A stretch of DNA of 64,000 bases from an uncultured Cocleimonas sp. (GTDB lineage: Bacteria; Pseudomonadota; Gammaproteobacteria; Thiotrichales; Thiotrichaceae): assembly GCF_947495625.1 (NCBI RefSeq), contig NZ_CANLZW010000013.1, forward strand, positions 59,031 to 123,030, given 5' to 3'. The notes beneath the pieces are model-generated. The model was not told the origin of the DNA and ran no database searches. It worked only from the letters and a program-made list of their open reading frames with translations. Positions 42,795 to 52,758 of the stretch are shown one piece after another (position 1 is the first letter of the stretch; the number at the start of each line of letters is the position of its first letter). The translations under genes were made by a program, and so were the position numbers.

Positions 42795-42946
42795 TTATAT
42801 CTTTTCTAATTCCTGTCGATTTCTATAAATGTGAAATACATCACAGCTCCCAAAAATCATTTGTTATATAAATAATCATTAACTCAACAAGTGTTGCAGA
42901 ACCGAGAGTTTTGTAACGTGCTTTGATAGATTATGGGAGTGATGAA

Positions 42947-44005
42947 ATGTTGGACTTCAAAATAAAAGACGTTTTTTCCGCGCTGTGGAAAACTAAATCA
43001 TTCATGTTATTTAGGTTTCTGATTTATTTTGGCATTACTATCGCGTATGTGATCGCGACTGGTGCGGGTGCTGGTGTAGGTTCTGTTATCGGTAAAGTCG
43101 CTGGCGAGTCTGAAGCGGGCGCCTTCTATGGCATTATCGGTGGCTTTGGACTGGTTACGGGCATATTGTTTTATGTGCGTGAATACTTGCTCTACATGGT
43201 GAAAGCAGGTCATATTGCCGTTATCCTGAAATATCTGGATAAGGAAGAAATCCCATCAGGCAAAGGCCAAATCAGTTATGCGCAGGCCATCGTTAAAGAC
43301 CGGTTTAAAGAAGCATCGGTATTGTTTGCGGTGGATCAAGTGATCAAGAAAGTGGTTAAGTTTATTACCAGCCTGTTTGAAGGCATATTAGGTTTTCTGC
43401 CGTTTATTCCCCAGCCGATAGTTAAATTCGTCAACGCTATCGTTAAAAATTCAACGACCTATGTTGATGAAATTATCCTCGCCTATAACATCAAAAATGA
43501 AATAGATAACCCGTGGGAAGGCTCTAAACAGGCTGTGGTGCTATATGCCCAAAACTATAAAGTCTTTCTAAAAAATGCGGTATTTGTCACTGTGATTAGT
43601 TGGATTTTAACCGCATTGGTGATGTTATTAACCTTCGGGCCAATTGCTCTTTTGTTACAACTAACTGGACAAGTCGGTGGAATGTGGCCACTGATGATTG
43701 CGATTGTTGCTTCGATAAGTATTAAAGCAGCGTTAATAGATCCGTTTGCAATGACAGCCTTGATGCAGGTGTTCTTTAAAGTAACACAAGATCAACAACC
43801 CAACCCAGAATGGGAAGGCAAGCTAGAACAAGGCTCAAAGAAATTCCGTGAAATGAAAGAAAAAGCCATGAGTTGGGTAAGCACTAATACTGGAAACGAT
43901 GCTGCTGATAACACTGGTTCTGATAACACTAGTTTTGATAACAATGACGTCGTTGACGACGATAGCCCAACTGTCAGGTTTAAAACGACAACAGGTCAGG
44001 GCTAG
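42947..44005 (+). CDS. integral membrane protein, unknown
   Basis: 352 aa from ATG 42947 (GGGAG at 42935-42939). TM helices near residues 20-40 and 60-80 and a pair near 215-275. The N-terminal region is Gly/Ala-rich (IATGAGAGVGSVIGKVAG). An amphipathic middle (SVLFAVDQVIKKVVKFITSLFEGILGFLPFIPQPIVKFVNAIVKNSTTYVDEIILAYN) is the best-conserved-looking part. The C-terminus is hydrophilic with an Asn/Asp-rich tail containing a repeated DNTGSDNTSFDN. I do not recognise the family; membrane remodelling or channel-like functions are speculation. Convergent with the esterase gene (15-bp gap). Confidence 0.7.
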   Translation: MLDFKIKDVFSALWKTKSFMLFRFLIYFGITIAYVIATGAGAGVGSVIGKVAGESEAGAFYGIIGGFGLVTGILFYVREYLLYMVKAGHIAVILKYLDKEEIPSGKGQISYAQAIVKDRFKEASVLFAVDQVIKKVVKFITSLFEGILGFLPFIPQPIVKFVNAIVKNSTTYVDEIILAYNIKNEIDNPWEGSKQAVVLYAQNYKVFLKNAVFVTVISWILTALVMLLTFGPIALLLQLTGQVGGMWPLMIAIVASISIKAALIDPFAMTALMQVFFKVTQDQQPNPEWEGKLEQGSKKFREMKEKAMSWVSTNTGNDAADNTGSDNTSFDNNDVVDDDSPTVRFKTTTGQG

Positions 44006-44020
44006 CTTAGCTAATAGCTA

Positions 44021-45232
44021 TTAACCCTTGGCCCAGGCCTCGGCATGCAGTTGTAATTCACCCAGACCATTTGGTAAGCCCGTTCTTTGTCTGGTATTCC
44101 AGATATTGACAAACCCATGATCAACGCCTCGAAAAACTTCGTAATCATGTAGGATATTCAAGTTATTTAAATATTGATGAATCACAGGTGATGCTTTTCG
44201 CCCCATATTTAAGGCGAACTCATCTCTATCACCAATTGAAATACGTAATGGAATACCTCGGCTTCGAATCTGTTGTTGGTTTTGCTGGGCAATTCGTTTT
44301 GTTTCATCCAAAGCGTAATCACTGACAAATGCGTTAGCCACCGCAGAGGAAAAGCTTGTGGGGTATTTCAATGCGTAATGGATTGCACCCCGTGAACCAC
44401 GCGAGTGACCATGAATCGCGGTTGTTTTTGCAGACATGCCAGCCCTGAATTGTTGGCGAATATATTGGCGCAATTCATAATTACTTTCGCTCGTTAACAG
44501 TGTTTCATTGCGTGCGGATGACCATTGCTCTTCTACTCTGCCTTTTAGTCTTCCTGTACGTAATGACACAATCACCATCGGTGGAATAGCGCCTTGTGCT
44601 ATCCATTGATTTAACTGCGATGCCGGCACACTGTCGGGGAAGCTATGCTCCCAACCTAACTGACCATGCAGAAAAAATACCAAAGGATAGGTTTTGTTAC
44701 TATTTCGTTTCCATTCCGGGGGAAGGTAAACGGAGTAATCAACTAGCCCGCGAGAAGGGCTTATAAAACGTGAGAAAGCGTAAGCGCCTGGCTTCAAGTC
44801 CTTGTATAGCTGTTGGGTATAAACCGCCTGATTTGTGACATTAGATCGACTGCGTTGCAGCGAATCTTCTTTTATAAACCACCGAGGTCTACCTTCATTA
44901 ATCGTGGCAAACCGATCATAGATTCCTTCTCGGGAATAATCGAATTTAAGCTCATTGCCGTCTTCAAACTTGTAACGCACGGGACTGATTTTTTGCAGCT
45001 GTGATTGCACCCCAAACATTGATACGAATAAATTACCGTTTTGCTCACTGACATCAAAACTGACTTCAGAACCAGCAAATAAACTGTATTTCCCCACGAG
45101 GTCAGAAGTAGCGGGCAAGCTCGATGGTTTAACGTGAGTGGTTCTCTGAGGACTGACAGAACAGGCTGTGAGAAAACTCAGTAATAAGAGGATTGATAAC
45201 TTGGCGGGTAAAAAGTTACGTAAACGATTCAT
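44021..45232 (-). CDS. lipoprotein esterase, esterase D/feruloyl-esterase type
   Basis: 403 aa. Lipobox FLTAC (residues ~20-24) after a hydrophobic leader. Residues ~160-400 are a putative-esterase alpha/beta hydrolase: YPLVFFLHGQLGWEHSFPDSVP, nucleophile elbow GHSRGSRGA, triad Asp in IGDRDEFAL and His in GVDHGFVNIWN. The N-terminal domain (25-150) is unassigned and beta-rich. Anchored in the envelope; substrate unknown, with families acting on carbohydrate esters or siderophores. Convergent with the membrane-protein gene. Confidence 0.83.
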   Translation of the reverse strand: MNRLRNFLPAKLSILLLLSFLTACSVSPQRTTHVKPSSLPATSDLVGKYSLFAGSEVSFDVSEQNGNLFVSMFGVQSQLQKISPVRYKFEDGNELKFDYSREGIYDRFATINEGRPRWFIKEDSLQRSRSNVTNQAVYTQQLYKDLKPGAYAFSRFISPSRGLVDYSVYLPPEWKRNSNKTYPLVFFLHGQLGWEHSFPDSVPASQLNQWIAQGAIPPMVIVSLRTGRLKGRVEEQWSSARNETLLTSESNYELRQYIRQQFRAGMSAKTTAIHGHSRGSRGAIHYALKYPTSFSSAVANAFVSDYALDETKRIAQQNQQQIRSRGIPLRISIGDRDEFALNMGRKASPVIHQYLNNLNILHDYEVFRGVDHGFVNIWNTRQRTGLPNGLGELQLHAEAWAKG

Positions 45233-45400
45233 TGTTTTTTTCCTGAGATAAAGTTGAGCGTCTTTTAAAAATTAATTCAGTCTAAAAATGTGACAAGTTT
45301 ATCATTATAAGTAAGGATGCTTTCCATTAACGTCTTTTAATCGTAAATCATAGCCCCCATAATATTTGGTTTACAGTGTTTTCTATAGGACACTCATTGC

Positions 45401-47218
45401 ATGGATTCTACCTTCACCATTGCCGATAAAGCACCAAAACTTCCGCGTACACCGTGGCGTTTCGCGTTGTATTTTTATCGCAAAATGTCATTGGCGATTG
45501 TTGCCATCCTCAGTTTTGAAGCGGCTCAGGCGAGTTGCACCATCATGCTGCCGTATGCGGTGAAACAGATCATCGATGCGGTAACAATGGCGAATGAAAC
45601 CGGTGCTGATGTGTTTGATGCGGCTTATGATTCACTGGTGTTTTTTGCGCTGCTCAATTTAGGAATTGTGCTGTTTAGTCGAGCCAGTGGTGCGATTCTG
45701 GTGAGTAATGGGCCACGTCTACGATCCATTATCAGGCGCTCTTTGTTTCGTTATTTACAGTTTCATTCGCACCGTTATTTTGTCTCGCATTTTGCAGGCT
45801 CACTGGCCAATCGGATTACTGAAATTGCCACCAGTTGCATGCATTCTTTATGGACGATTTGCTTTACGTTCTATCCATTAATCATTCAATCAACCGTAGC
45901 TCTGATTATTCTATTTAACACAACGCCAAAGCTCGCCTTGGTATTGATGGTGTGGTTGATTGTGTATGTGTCGATTTCAATTTTATTAGCCAGAAAATGC
46001 CAAACCTATTCTAAAACCTTTGCTGCAGCGCGCTCCAAGGTAACGGGTAAAGTGGTCGATTCAGTGACTAATATGATGAACACCAAAATGTTCGCTCGCG
46101 GTGAATTTGAAGAGGACTACCTCGGCGAATTCATTGATGAGGAAATTGTCGCGGCTAAACGCAACTTCTGGTTTATGGAAAAGATGCGTTGGTTTCAATT
46201 TGTCTCCGCAATGGTGTTGATGGTTTCGATGGTCAGCTATGCCTTAAAAATCTGGTCTGAAGGTGGCATGACCGTGGGTGAGTTTTCGATGGTGGCAGGT
46301 ATTTCGATTATGTTGATCGAAGCCGCTCGTGGTCTAAGCCGAAGCTTTCTCGAATTCTTTGAATACATTGGCAATATTTCGGATGGCGTTTCGATATTCA
46401 TTCAACCGCACGACATTGTCGATCAGCCCGGTGCAAAGGATATTAAGGTTACCAAGGGTCACATTAAATTTTCCAAAGTAGACTTTACCTATCCAGAAGG
46501 TTTGGCGGTATTCAAGCAGATGGATGTGGATATCAAACCGTATCAAAAAGTTGGCTTAGTGGGTTTTTCAGGTTCAGGTAAATCGACCTTTGTTAACTTG
46601 ATGTTACGTTTATTCGAGCCCAGCGGTGGTGTGATTTCTATCGATGGCCAAGATATTCAGAAAGTGACACAAGACAGCCTGCGCGAAAGTATTTCGCTGA
46701 TTCCACAAGACCCGATGTTATTCCATCGCTCCTTAATGGAAAACATTCGTTACGGCAAACTGGACGCCTGCGATGAAGAAGTCATCGAAGCAGCAAAGAA
46801 AGCCAATGCGCATGAATTTATTCTGCAAACCGAAGAAGGCTACGATTCATTAGTGGGCGAACGCGGTGTAAAACTCTCCGGCGGACAACGCCAACGAATC
46901 GCAATTGCGCGTGCGATTTTAAAAGATTCGCCTATTTTGATTTTAGATGAGGCGACTTCTGCATTAGATTCAATTACCGAAAGAAAAATTCAGCTTGGGC
47001 TGGAACGATTGATGGAGAAGAAAACCGTAATCGTGGTTGCGCACAGGCTTTCAACCATCTCGGATATGGACCGCATTTTGGTCTTTGATAATGGCGAGAT
47101 CATTGAAGATGGAACGCATCAGGAGTTGCTCGATAAGTCCCATGGCAACGATGCTGAAGGTGTTGGGCATTATGCAAAATTATGGAATATGCAAGCGGGT
47201 GGTTTCTTGCCTGAATAG
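45401..47218 (+). CDS. ABC exporter, fused permease-ATPase (MsbA-like)
   Basis: 605 aa half-transporter acting as a homodimer. Six TM helices (residues ~25-320), preceded by a 25-residue N-terminus. The ATPase (~350-590) has Walker A GFSGSGKST, Q-loop SLIPQDPMLFHRSLMENIRYG, signature LSGGQRQRIAIARAIL, Walker B ILILDEATSALD and H-loop VVAHRLSTI. Substrate unknown; lipid, peptide and drug exporters share this layout. AGGACACTC precedes ATG 45401 at some distance. Single gene. Confidence 0.92.
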   Translation: MDSTFTIADKAPKLPRTPWRFALYFYRKMSLAIVAILSFEAAQASCTIMLPYAVKQIIDAVTMANETGADVFDAAYDSLVFFALLNLGIVLFSRASGAILVSNGPRLRSIIRRSLFRYLQFHSHRYFVSHFAGSLANRITEIATSCMHSLWTICFTFYPLIIQSTVALIILFNTTPKLALVLMVWLIVYVSISILLARKCQTYSKTFAAARSKVTGKVVDSVTNMMNTKMFARGEFEEDYLGEFIDEEIVAAKRNFWFMEKMRWFQFVSAMVLMVSMVSYALKIWSEGGMTVGEFSMVAGISIMLIEAARGLSRSFLEFFEYIGNISDGVSIFIQPHDIVDQPGAKDIKVTKGHIKFSKVDFTYPEGLAVFKQMDVDIKPYQKVGLVGFSGSGKSTFVNLMLRLFEPSGGVISIDGQDIQKVTQDSLRESISLIPQDPMLFHRSLMENIRYGKLDACDEEVIEAAKKANAHEFILQTEEGYDSLVGERGVKLSGGQRQRIAIARAILKDSPILILDEATSALDSITERKIQLGLERLMEKKTVIVVAHRLSTISDMDRILVFDNGEIIEDGTHQELLDKSHGNDAEGVGHYAKLWNMQAGGFLPE

Positions 47219-47298
47219 ACTTAACGACTAATTTTGAAGATAGGTCTTAATCTCAGCTTTTTATGATAGTTTTGTAATAATCACAAAAAAAGTGCCCC

Positions 47299-47314
47299 AA
47301 AGTAGGGGGGTGAC
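47299..47314 (+). repeat. A-core
   Basis: AAAAAAAGTGCCCCAAAGTAG, exact core AAGTAGGGGGGTGAC; GCCCC can pair with GGGG around AAAGTA. Confidence 0.87.
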
Positions 47315-47359
47315 TTATACTCCTACTCCCTCAGGATTTAACAACAATTGGAGTATAAA

Positions 47360-47644
47360 ATGGCAGTTTACACAATCACACGTTTTGCATCGTCAGACAT
47401 GGATAAAGCAGGCCAGATAGCGGAAGGTTTACGCGGTGACTTAGAAGGCGCGGGCGCAGATTTTATCGATTTTGTTTCATACGGAAATGGTAAAGGCGTT
47501 GTTTTAGCAAAATATCCTGATCAAGCAACAGCGGATGCAGCCAGTGACACGGCTAAAATGATGTTTGATAAGATGGTTGAAGCAGGCGTTGTGGACGGCG
47601 ATGCGATTCATCCGCATGCAGGCGAAGTGTTTCATTCGATTTAG
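47360..47644 (+). CDS. small protein, dimeric alpha/beta-barrel (ABM-like)
   Basis: 94 aa from ATG 47360, chosen for the GGAG at 47349. MAVYTITRFASSDMDKAGQIAEGLRGDLEGAGADFIDFVSYGNGKGVVLAKYPDQATADAA has the beta-alpha-beta layout of ferredoxin-like dimeric barrels, where a strand, a helix and a strand repeat. No catalytic residue is assured. Cytoplasmic, monocistronic, with a strong terminator. Function unknown. Confidence 0.7.
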   Translation: MAVYTITRFASSDMDKAGQIAEGLRGDLEGAGADFIDFVSYGNGKGVVLAKYPDQATADAASDTAKMMFDKMVEAGVVDGDAIHPHAGEVFHSI

Positions 47645-47698
47645 ATATGAATGAGTAAGCTACTTATCTTTTAAAAAAGTAGATAACTTACACATTCA

Positions 47699-47736
47699 GC
47701 ACAATAAAGCCCGAAATCAGTCGGGCTTTATTGTGC
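47699..47736. terminator. long Rho-independent terminator
   Basis: GCACAATAAAGCCCGA / TCGGGCTTTATTGTGC, perfect 16-bp stem, 6-nt loop AATCAG. Confidence 0.88.
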
Positions 47737-47803
47737 TTGTATCATGCTACTCGTAACTTTTAGATGTATTTGTTGTCTATCAAGACAGTGAAAAAATGTG
47801 CTT

Positions 47804-47820
47804 AAAAGTAGGGGGGTGAC
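47804..47820 (+). repeat. A-core
   Basis: GAAAAAATGTGCTTAAAAGT leader, exact core AAGTAGGGGGGTGAC. Confidence 0.87.
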
Positions 47821-47971
47821 CTACAAATCTTCTCTTATAAATAAAAAACCTGTAAATGACTTAGCTCACCTATTCAAAGTTAAATTGATTTACAATTCAC
47901 CATTCACTATAGAGAAATCTCTTATATCTTATGAGAACAATCTTCAATCAAACTGAATTACATGGAAAACT

Positions 47972-50821
47972 ATGTTAGCTGACCTTTTTAGACCGGCCTG
48001 GAAAAGTAAATCTGTTGAAAAACGCCTGAAAGCAATTGCTGCTTTTGATAGTGACAATAAAGATCATCAGGAAAAACTCGTGCAAATGGCGACTAACGAT
48101 GTGGATGTTAACGTCTGCATTGCAGCCATCCAGCAATTAAAGTCAGCACCAGCATTGCATGAAATATCCTTGCAGCATGGCAATGACAAAAAAACACAAA
48201 CGGTGTGTTCCGCGGCAGCAAAAAGGTTAGACGATTTAATGGGCGAGAGTGCCAGTCTAAACCCACAAGAATTCGATGATATGCTGAAACGCTATCCAGA
48301 ATTGAGTGTGCGTGTTGCAGCGCATGCAGAAACGCCTGCAGTGCGTGAGCAGGCGATACAGGGACTTCCTTCTCAACAACTAATTGAGGTGCTTTCTGCG
48401 ACGGCATTTACCGATTCACGCCAGCAAATTGCGAAAATGCTGACTGGCATTGAGGCGCTTGAATCTGCGCGCAAGGTTATTCGTGGTAAAGACAAGAATG
48501 CAGAGCGCATTATCAAAACCAAAATTGATGAGTGCAGAGAGCTTGAGCGCCAGCAGGCAGAAAAACTAGAGACAGTTAATCAGCTGATTGAAGAAGTGGA
48601 ATACCTCACTAGTCGAGATGACTGGTTACCAGAGTTTATGCCAAGGTGTGTCGCGCATTGTAAACGTTGGGATAATCTCGATTTTGAAATCTCAAGTGAA
48701 TCGAAACAGCGTTATCAAGCCGCTAGAAATATCCTCGATGCACAATATAAGGATCGGTTGACGGTTAAAGTCACGCAAGAGTCACAACAAGAAATCGTGG
48801 ATGAACTTAAAAGCCTGCTCGAGAATGTCGCTGATCGAGACCTTGAAACATCGATTGAATTATTAGCTGAGACCAAAGAAAAGCACGAGGACATGCGTTT
48901 TAACTGGGATTCCTTAGCACTAATATCTTCACCTGATTTTGGATTGCTAAATGATTATCAACAGATGATCGCTGCTTTAAAAAGCGCGATTCATCTGGTG
49001 GAGCGGGTTGTTCCTTTATTTTCTCAAGATTCTACTCAGGAAAATGCAGGTTTTGAAAAGGATGAGATTGAAGTTAAGCATGCGCAACTACAAAAACCTG
49101 TGCGCGCGTTGAGTTCGGCATTAAACCAATTAAACTGGTCGTCTACATACGGTGTGTTGCAGTTAGAAACGGAATTACAGGAAAAATTGGCGGAATGGAC
49201 TGCGGCTAAAAAAGATGCCGCCGAAAGCTATGAACGTCAACTAACACTGGTGCACAAAAATATAAGCTCCATTTTTCATTTTGCCAAAATAGGTAATCTG
49301 ACAAGGGCGAAACAGATGTGTGTCAGGGTTGAAAAAGCACTCGATAATTTTACCGGAAAGGATGCCGCAGCACTGAAAACGCGCTATGAAGAAGCCTTCG
49401 AAACACTCGGTGATATGGGTGATTGGAAGAGCTTTGCCACCGAACCCAAGTATGTCGAGCTGTGTGAAAAAATGGAGCAATTGATTAGCTCTAAAACACA
49501 TCCGGATAAGCTGTTTAACGAGATGAAAGCGCTTCAACAGCAATGGAAAGAACTGGGTAATTCTGACATTTCAGAACAGTACTGGCCCCGTTTTAAAGAG
49601 GCTTCAGATAAGGTCTATCAACCGTGTGAAGTGTTCTTTAATGAGCGTCGAGAGTTACGCAAAAACAATCTGGCGCAACGACAGAAGCATGTTGAAGAAA
49701 TGCGCGAATTAGCCGAACAAAGCAAGCCAGAACATAACCCTGATTATAAGGCTGTAGAAGCCAGTGTGCGCAGTATTAGCAGTCACTATACAAACATCAA
49801 AGATGTCGAACATAAAGCCGGTCAAAAACAATGGGAGCAATTCTCAACGTTTAAGGATCAGGTCTATGACAATTTGAATATTGAATACGATGCCAATATT
49901 GCACTGAAGCACGAGCTTATAAAACAAGCCGCGGCACTCGCAGAAGAAGATGCTAAAGAAGAAAATCTGACCGCATTAAAAACACTGCAACATCGATGGA
50001 AACAGATCGGTGTTACCAAGCGCAAGGATGATCAAAAAGCCTGGAAAGAATTCAAGAAGCAAGGGGACCAGGTTTTTGGCAAAATTCAGGAAGTGCGCCA
50101 AGGACAAAGAGCAGAAACTGATGAGCAATTGAATGCTTACAGAGACATCATCAAATCTATTCAGACACTGGCCAAAACAGCGACAGAGTTAAGCGAGGCT
50201 GATCATCAGTTTACTGGGTTGCTGGCGAGTTATGCTGAATTACCTGATTTACCAGAGCAATTACCTGAAAAATTAACAGAAGGCATTCAACGTGATTACC
50301 GAAATGCCTGTTCGCAATTTGATGAATGCCATGACCGAATTATCAATAATATTCGAAAAGGGCAACTGGATGCACTGCGACAAAAAGCAGAACTTTGTAC
50401 TCAGCTGGAAACATTGTATGCGTCTGCTGAGGGTAAAACGCCTGATGAGAAGCAGTTACAGGGCATTGAAGACCAATGGGATTCGATTACCTTAGATGAT
50501 ATAGACTTTACCAAGCGAATCGAGGCACGTCGTAAATCTGCTGCAACACTAACGGATCGTAGCGAAGTCACAGCAGAGCGTCGAATGATGTGTATTAAAC
50601 TGGAAATTGCCAAGGGTGCTGAAACCCCAGTCGAAGATAAATCGGAACGAATGAAATTCCAGTTAGAGCAGATGAATGAATCTGGTTTAGGTCTGCAAGC
50701 CTTGAACAATGCCGAACAATTGAAAAGTATGGAATTGGATTGGTTATGTATGCCCGGCGCAGAGCCGCAACAGCAACTAGCACTGGATAAACGCTTTTGG
50801 CGAGCATTTGAATCGAAATAG
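47972..50821 (+). CDS. DUF349 domain protein
   Basis: 949 aa, largely helical and highly charged with no TM. The first ~200 residues contain HEAT-like repeats (KRLKAIAAFDSDNKDHQEKLVQMATNDVDVNVCIAAIQQL). Then several DUF349 units, each with a W-FK or W-F..D-V core, such as QYWPRFKEASDKVYQPCEVFF, KQWEQFSTFKDQVYDNLN and KAWKEFKKQGDQVFGKIQEV. Proteins of this kind are widespread in gammaproteobacteria; their function is unresolved. ATG 47972. Monocistronic. No truncation is evident. Confidence 0.88.
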   Translation: MLADLFRPAWKSKSVEKRLKAIAAFDSDNKDHQEKLVQMATNDVDVNVCIAAIQQLKSAPALHEISLQHGNDKKTQTVCSAAAKRLDDLMGESASLNPQEFDDMLKRYPELSVRVAAHAETPAVREQAIQGLPSQQLIEVLSATAFTDSRQQIAKMLTGIEALESARKVIRGKDKNAERIIKTKIDECRELERQQAEKLETVNQLIEEVEYLTSRDDWLPEFMPRCVAHCKRWDNLDFEISSESKQRYQAARNILDAQYKDRLTVKVTQESQQEIVDELKSLLENVADRDLETSIELLAETKEKHEDMRFNWDSLALISSPDFGLLNDYQQMIAALKSAIHLVERVVPLFSQDSTQENAGFEKDEIEVKHAQLQKPVRALSSALNQLNWSSTYGVLQLETELQEKLAEWTAAKKDAAESYERQLTLVHKNISSIFHFAKIGNLTRAKQMCVRVEKALDNFTGKDAAALKTRYEEAFETLGDMGDWKSFATEPKYVELCEKMEQLISSKTHPDKLFNEMKALQQQWKELGNSDISEQYWPRFKEASDKVYQPCEVFFNERRELRKNNLAQRQKHVEEMRELAEQSKPEHNPDYKAVEASVRSISSHYTNIKDVEHKAGQKQWEQFSTFKDQVYDNLNIEYDANIALKHELIKQAAALAEEDAKEENLTALKTLQHRWKQIGVTKRKDDQKAWKEFKKQGDQVFGKIQEVRQGQRAETDEQLNAYRDIIKSIQTLAKTATELSEADHQFTGLLASYAELPDLPEQLPEKLTEGIQRDYRNACSQFDECHDRIINNIRKGQLDALRQKAELCTQLETLYASAEGKTPDEKQLQGIEDQWDSITLDDIDFTKRIEARRKSAATLTDRSEVTAERRMMCIKLEIAKGAETPVEDKSERMKFQLEQMNESGLGLQALNNAEQLKSMELDWLCMPGAEPQQQLALDKRFWRAFESK

Positions 50822-50934
50822 CTAAGATATTATTTGGGTAAAGCATTTTGAGAAGGTGTTCATCTTTGAAAGCTTACGGTGCTTATCCCAATCAATATTT
50901 TTACACGTACCGATCACGTTAAAAAAGACAAACT

Positions 50935-51972
50935 ATGACCTCGATAAATACCAATAACTCTGAAATACGGGCTGTCCCTACCAATATAATTACGGGTTTT
51001 TTAGGCGTCGGTAAAACATCAATGATTTTACATTTGCTTAAAAATAAGCCCGCTGACGAACGTTGGGCGATTCTGGTCAATGAATTTGGTGAGATTGGTG
51101 TAGATGGTAGTTTACTTGAAGGTCAACAACCTCAAGAAAGTGGCGTATACATTCGCGAAGTGCCAGGTGGTTGTATGTGCTGTGCTGCGGGTGTACCCAT
51201 GCAAATTGCTTTGAATCAATTATTGAAAAGTGCCACGCCTGATCGTTTGTTAATAGAGCCCACTGGGCTGGGACACCCGAAAGAAATTCTGGAAGTGCTT
51301 TCATCCGAACACTATCAACAAGTGCTGTCATTACAAAAGACCATCACGCTGGTTGATGCTAGAAAATTATCGGATCAGCGTTATACAAGTCACGATATCT
51401 TCAATCAACAAATTGCTATAGCCGATACGGTTGTTGGTAACAAGTCGGATTTATACAGCGAAGGTGAGGGTGGCGATAATGGCGACAAACAAAAGTTGAT
51501 AGATTACGTCAAACAGAAGGGTACAGAACATGCGCAGGTGATATTTGCGCAACACGGTGATATCGAACTAGCCGCTTTAGCAGGACCTTCTTTAAGCAAG
51601 TTGAAAATAGATGAAGATCATCATCACCATCATGGTCATAACGATAGGCCATTACTTCCTGAAACGCCCATTCCTGAGTGTGGATTTATTAAAGCGGTCA
51701 ATCAAGGTGAAGGTTTTCACAGTATCGGTTGGCGTTTCTCAGGTGAGACAATCTTCGATCACAACAAGCTAGTTGAGTTTGTCTGGAGTTGTACCGCCGA
51801 AAGAGTAAAGGCTGTGTTTATTACCGATAAAGGTTTTTATAGCTTCAATCTTGATACCGATGCTTTGACCGAAGTTGAGCTGCCTGCGTGTGATGAAAGC
51901 CGCATCGAAATTATTTCTGAGCGCTTGAATGATAATCTTGAAGAAGCCTTGATGAGCTGTATTCTGGCGTAA
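50935..51972 (+). CDS. CobW/COG0523 family metal-chaperone GTPase
   Basis: 345 aa G3E GTPase. Walker A GFLGVGKTSMILHLL, the metal-binding GGCMCC (CxCC), IEPTGLGHPKEI and the NKSD base-recognition motif are intact. A metal-binding His run (DEDHHHHHGHND, residues ~222-233) precedes the CobW C-terminal domain. Such proteins deliver zinc or other metals under limitation; there is no Zur-type site that I can point to. ATG 50935. Single gene. Confidence 0.9.
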   Translation: MTSINTNNSEIRAVPTNIITGFLGVGKTSMILHLLKNKPADERWAILVNEFGEIGVDGSLLEGQQPQESGVYIREVPGGCMCCAAGVPMQIALNQLLKSATPDRLLIEPTGLGHPKEILEVLSSEHYQQVLSLQKTITLVDARKLSDQRYTSHDIFNQQIAIADTVVGNKSDLYSEGEGGDNGDKQKLIDYVKQKGTEHAQVIFAQHGDIELAALAGPSLSKLKIDEDHHHHHGHNDRPLLPETPIPECGFIKAVNQGEGFHSIGWRFSGETIFDHNKLVEFVWSCTAERVKAVFITDKGFYSFNLDTDALTEVELPACDESRIEIISERLNDNLEEALMSCILA

Positions 51973-52034
51973 TCTCGTGTTTAAAACATCTGCCTAAAAG
52001 CGATGAATAAAAGTAATGAATAAAAAAAGCCCTC

Positions 52035-52050
52035 AAAGTAGGGGGGTGAC
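52035..52050 (+). repeat. A-core
   Basis: AAAAAAAGCCCTCAAAGTAG, exact core AAGTAGGGGGGTGAC; 1 bp before the minus-strand stop of the DUF523 gene. Confidence 0.87.
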
Positions 52051-52051
52051 C

Positions 52052-52576
52052 TTAATCTTGCCAATCCCCGCTTTCTAAATATACCTGCAAGTCTTCTAAC
52101 TGTTCCTGATTGAAAACAGGGATATGATTCTGCTCAAGCATCGACGTTGTCACGCCGACACCATCGCGTTTGGTTTTGGTAAAACTCCCATCGTAAATTC
52201 TGTTACTGCCGCAAGAGGGACTGTGCTCGGTCAGAATTGCAGCAACGCAGTCATTATCGAGTGCCATTTTTAAACTTTTCAAAGCGCCTCTGATAAATGA
52301 ATTGGTCACATCTTCGCCTTCTACATCAACTACACGGGACTTTCCGCTTAGTACCAGCTTACCGTCGCCGGTTTTAATTTCTGCCGGAGCACGTGGCACA
52401 GGCATTCCGCCTTCAACCTCAGGGCATACGGCGATTAAACGATCCTGATCTAACCACTTCTTGATTAAAGGGTGATCAATAAATAAGTCAGTGCCATCGT
52501 ATCGAACGGGGTTGCCCAAAAGGCAAGCGCTAATAAGTATGTTGGGGAGTTCGTCATGTTCTTCTGTATTTGTCAT
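52052..52576 (-). CDS. DUF523 family protein
   Basis: 174 aa. ILISACLLGNPVRYDG (Cys), AVCPEVEGGMPVPRAPAEI (Cys) and LTEHSPSCGSNRIYDGSFTKTKRDGVGVTTSML (Cys) are the DUF523 signature with three conserved Cys that could bind metal. Cytoplasmic; function unknown, although related proteins act in thiouracil or 2-thiouridine metabolism. The gene ends against an A-core. Confidence 0.88.
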   Translation of the reverse strand: MTNTEEHDELPNILISACLLGNPVRYDGTDLFIDHPLIKKWLDQDRLIAVCPEVEGGMPVPRAPAEIKTGDGKLVLSGKSRVVDVEGEDVTNSFIRGALKSLKMALDNDCVAAILTEHSPSCGSNRIYDGSFTKTKRDGVGVTTSMLEQNHIPVFNQEQLEDLQVYLESGDWQD

Positions 52577-52637
52577 GGCGCTATTTTAACGTGCTTTTAG
52601 ATTAAGAGTGCTGTTAAAAAGAAATAAAATGTAACCC

Positions 52638-52653
52638 AAAGTAGGGGGGGGGC
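52638..52653 (+). repeat. A-core, variant with nine G
   Basis: CCCAAAGTA followed by nine G and CC; the TGAC end is lost. Confidence 0.7.
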
Positions 52654-52758
52654 CTTTAGATTCAGTTTGAGAACTATCTGGATGTGTTGCTAGATCACAA
52701 TCACGCATTTTTCAACAGAGTACTTTTTTTATTAGCAAATAGCTTATATTCTGACTTT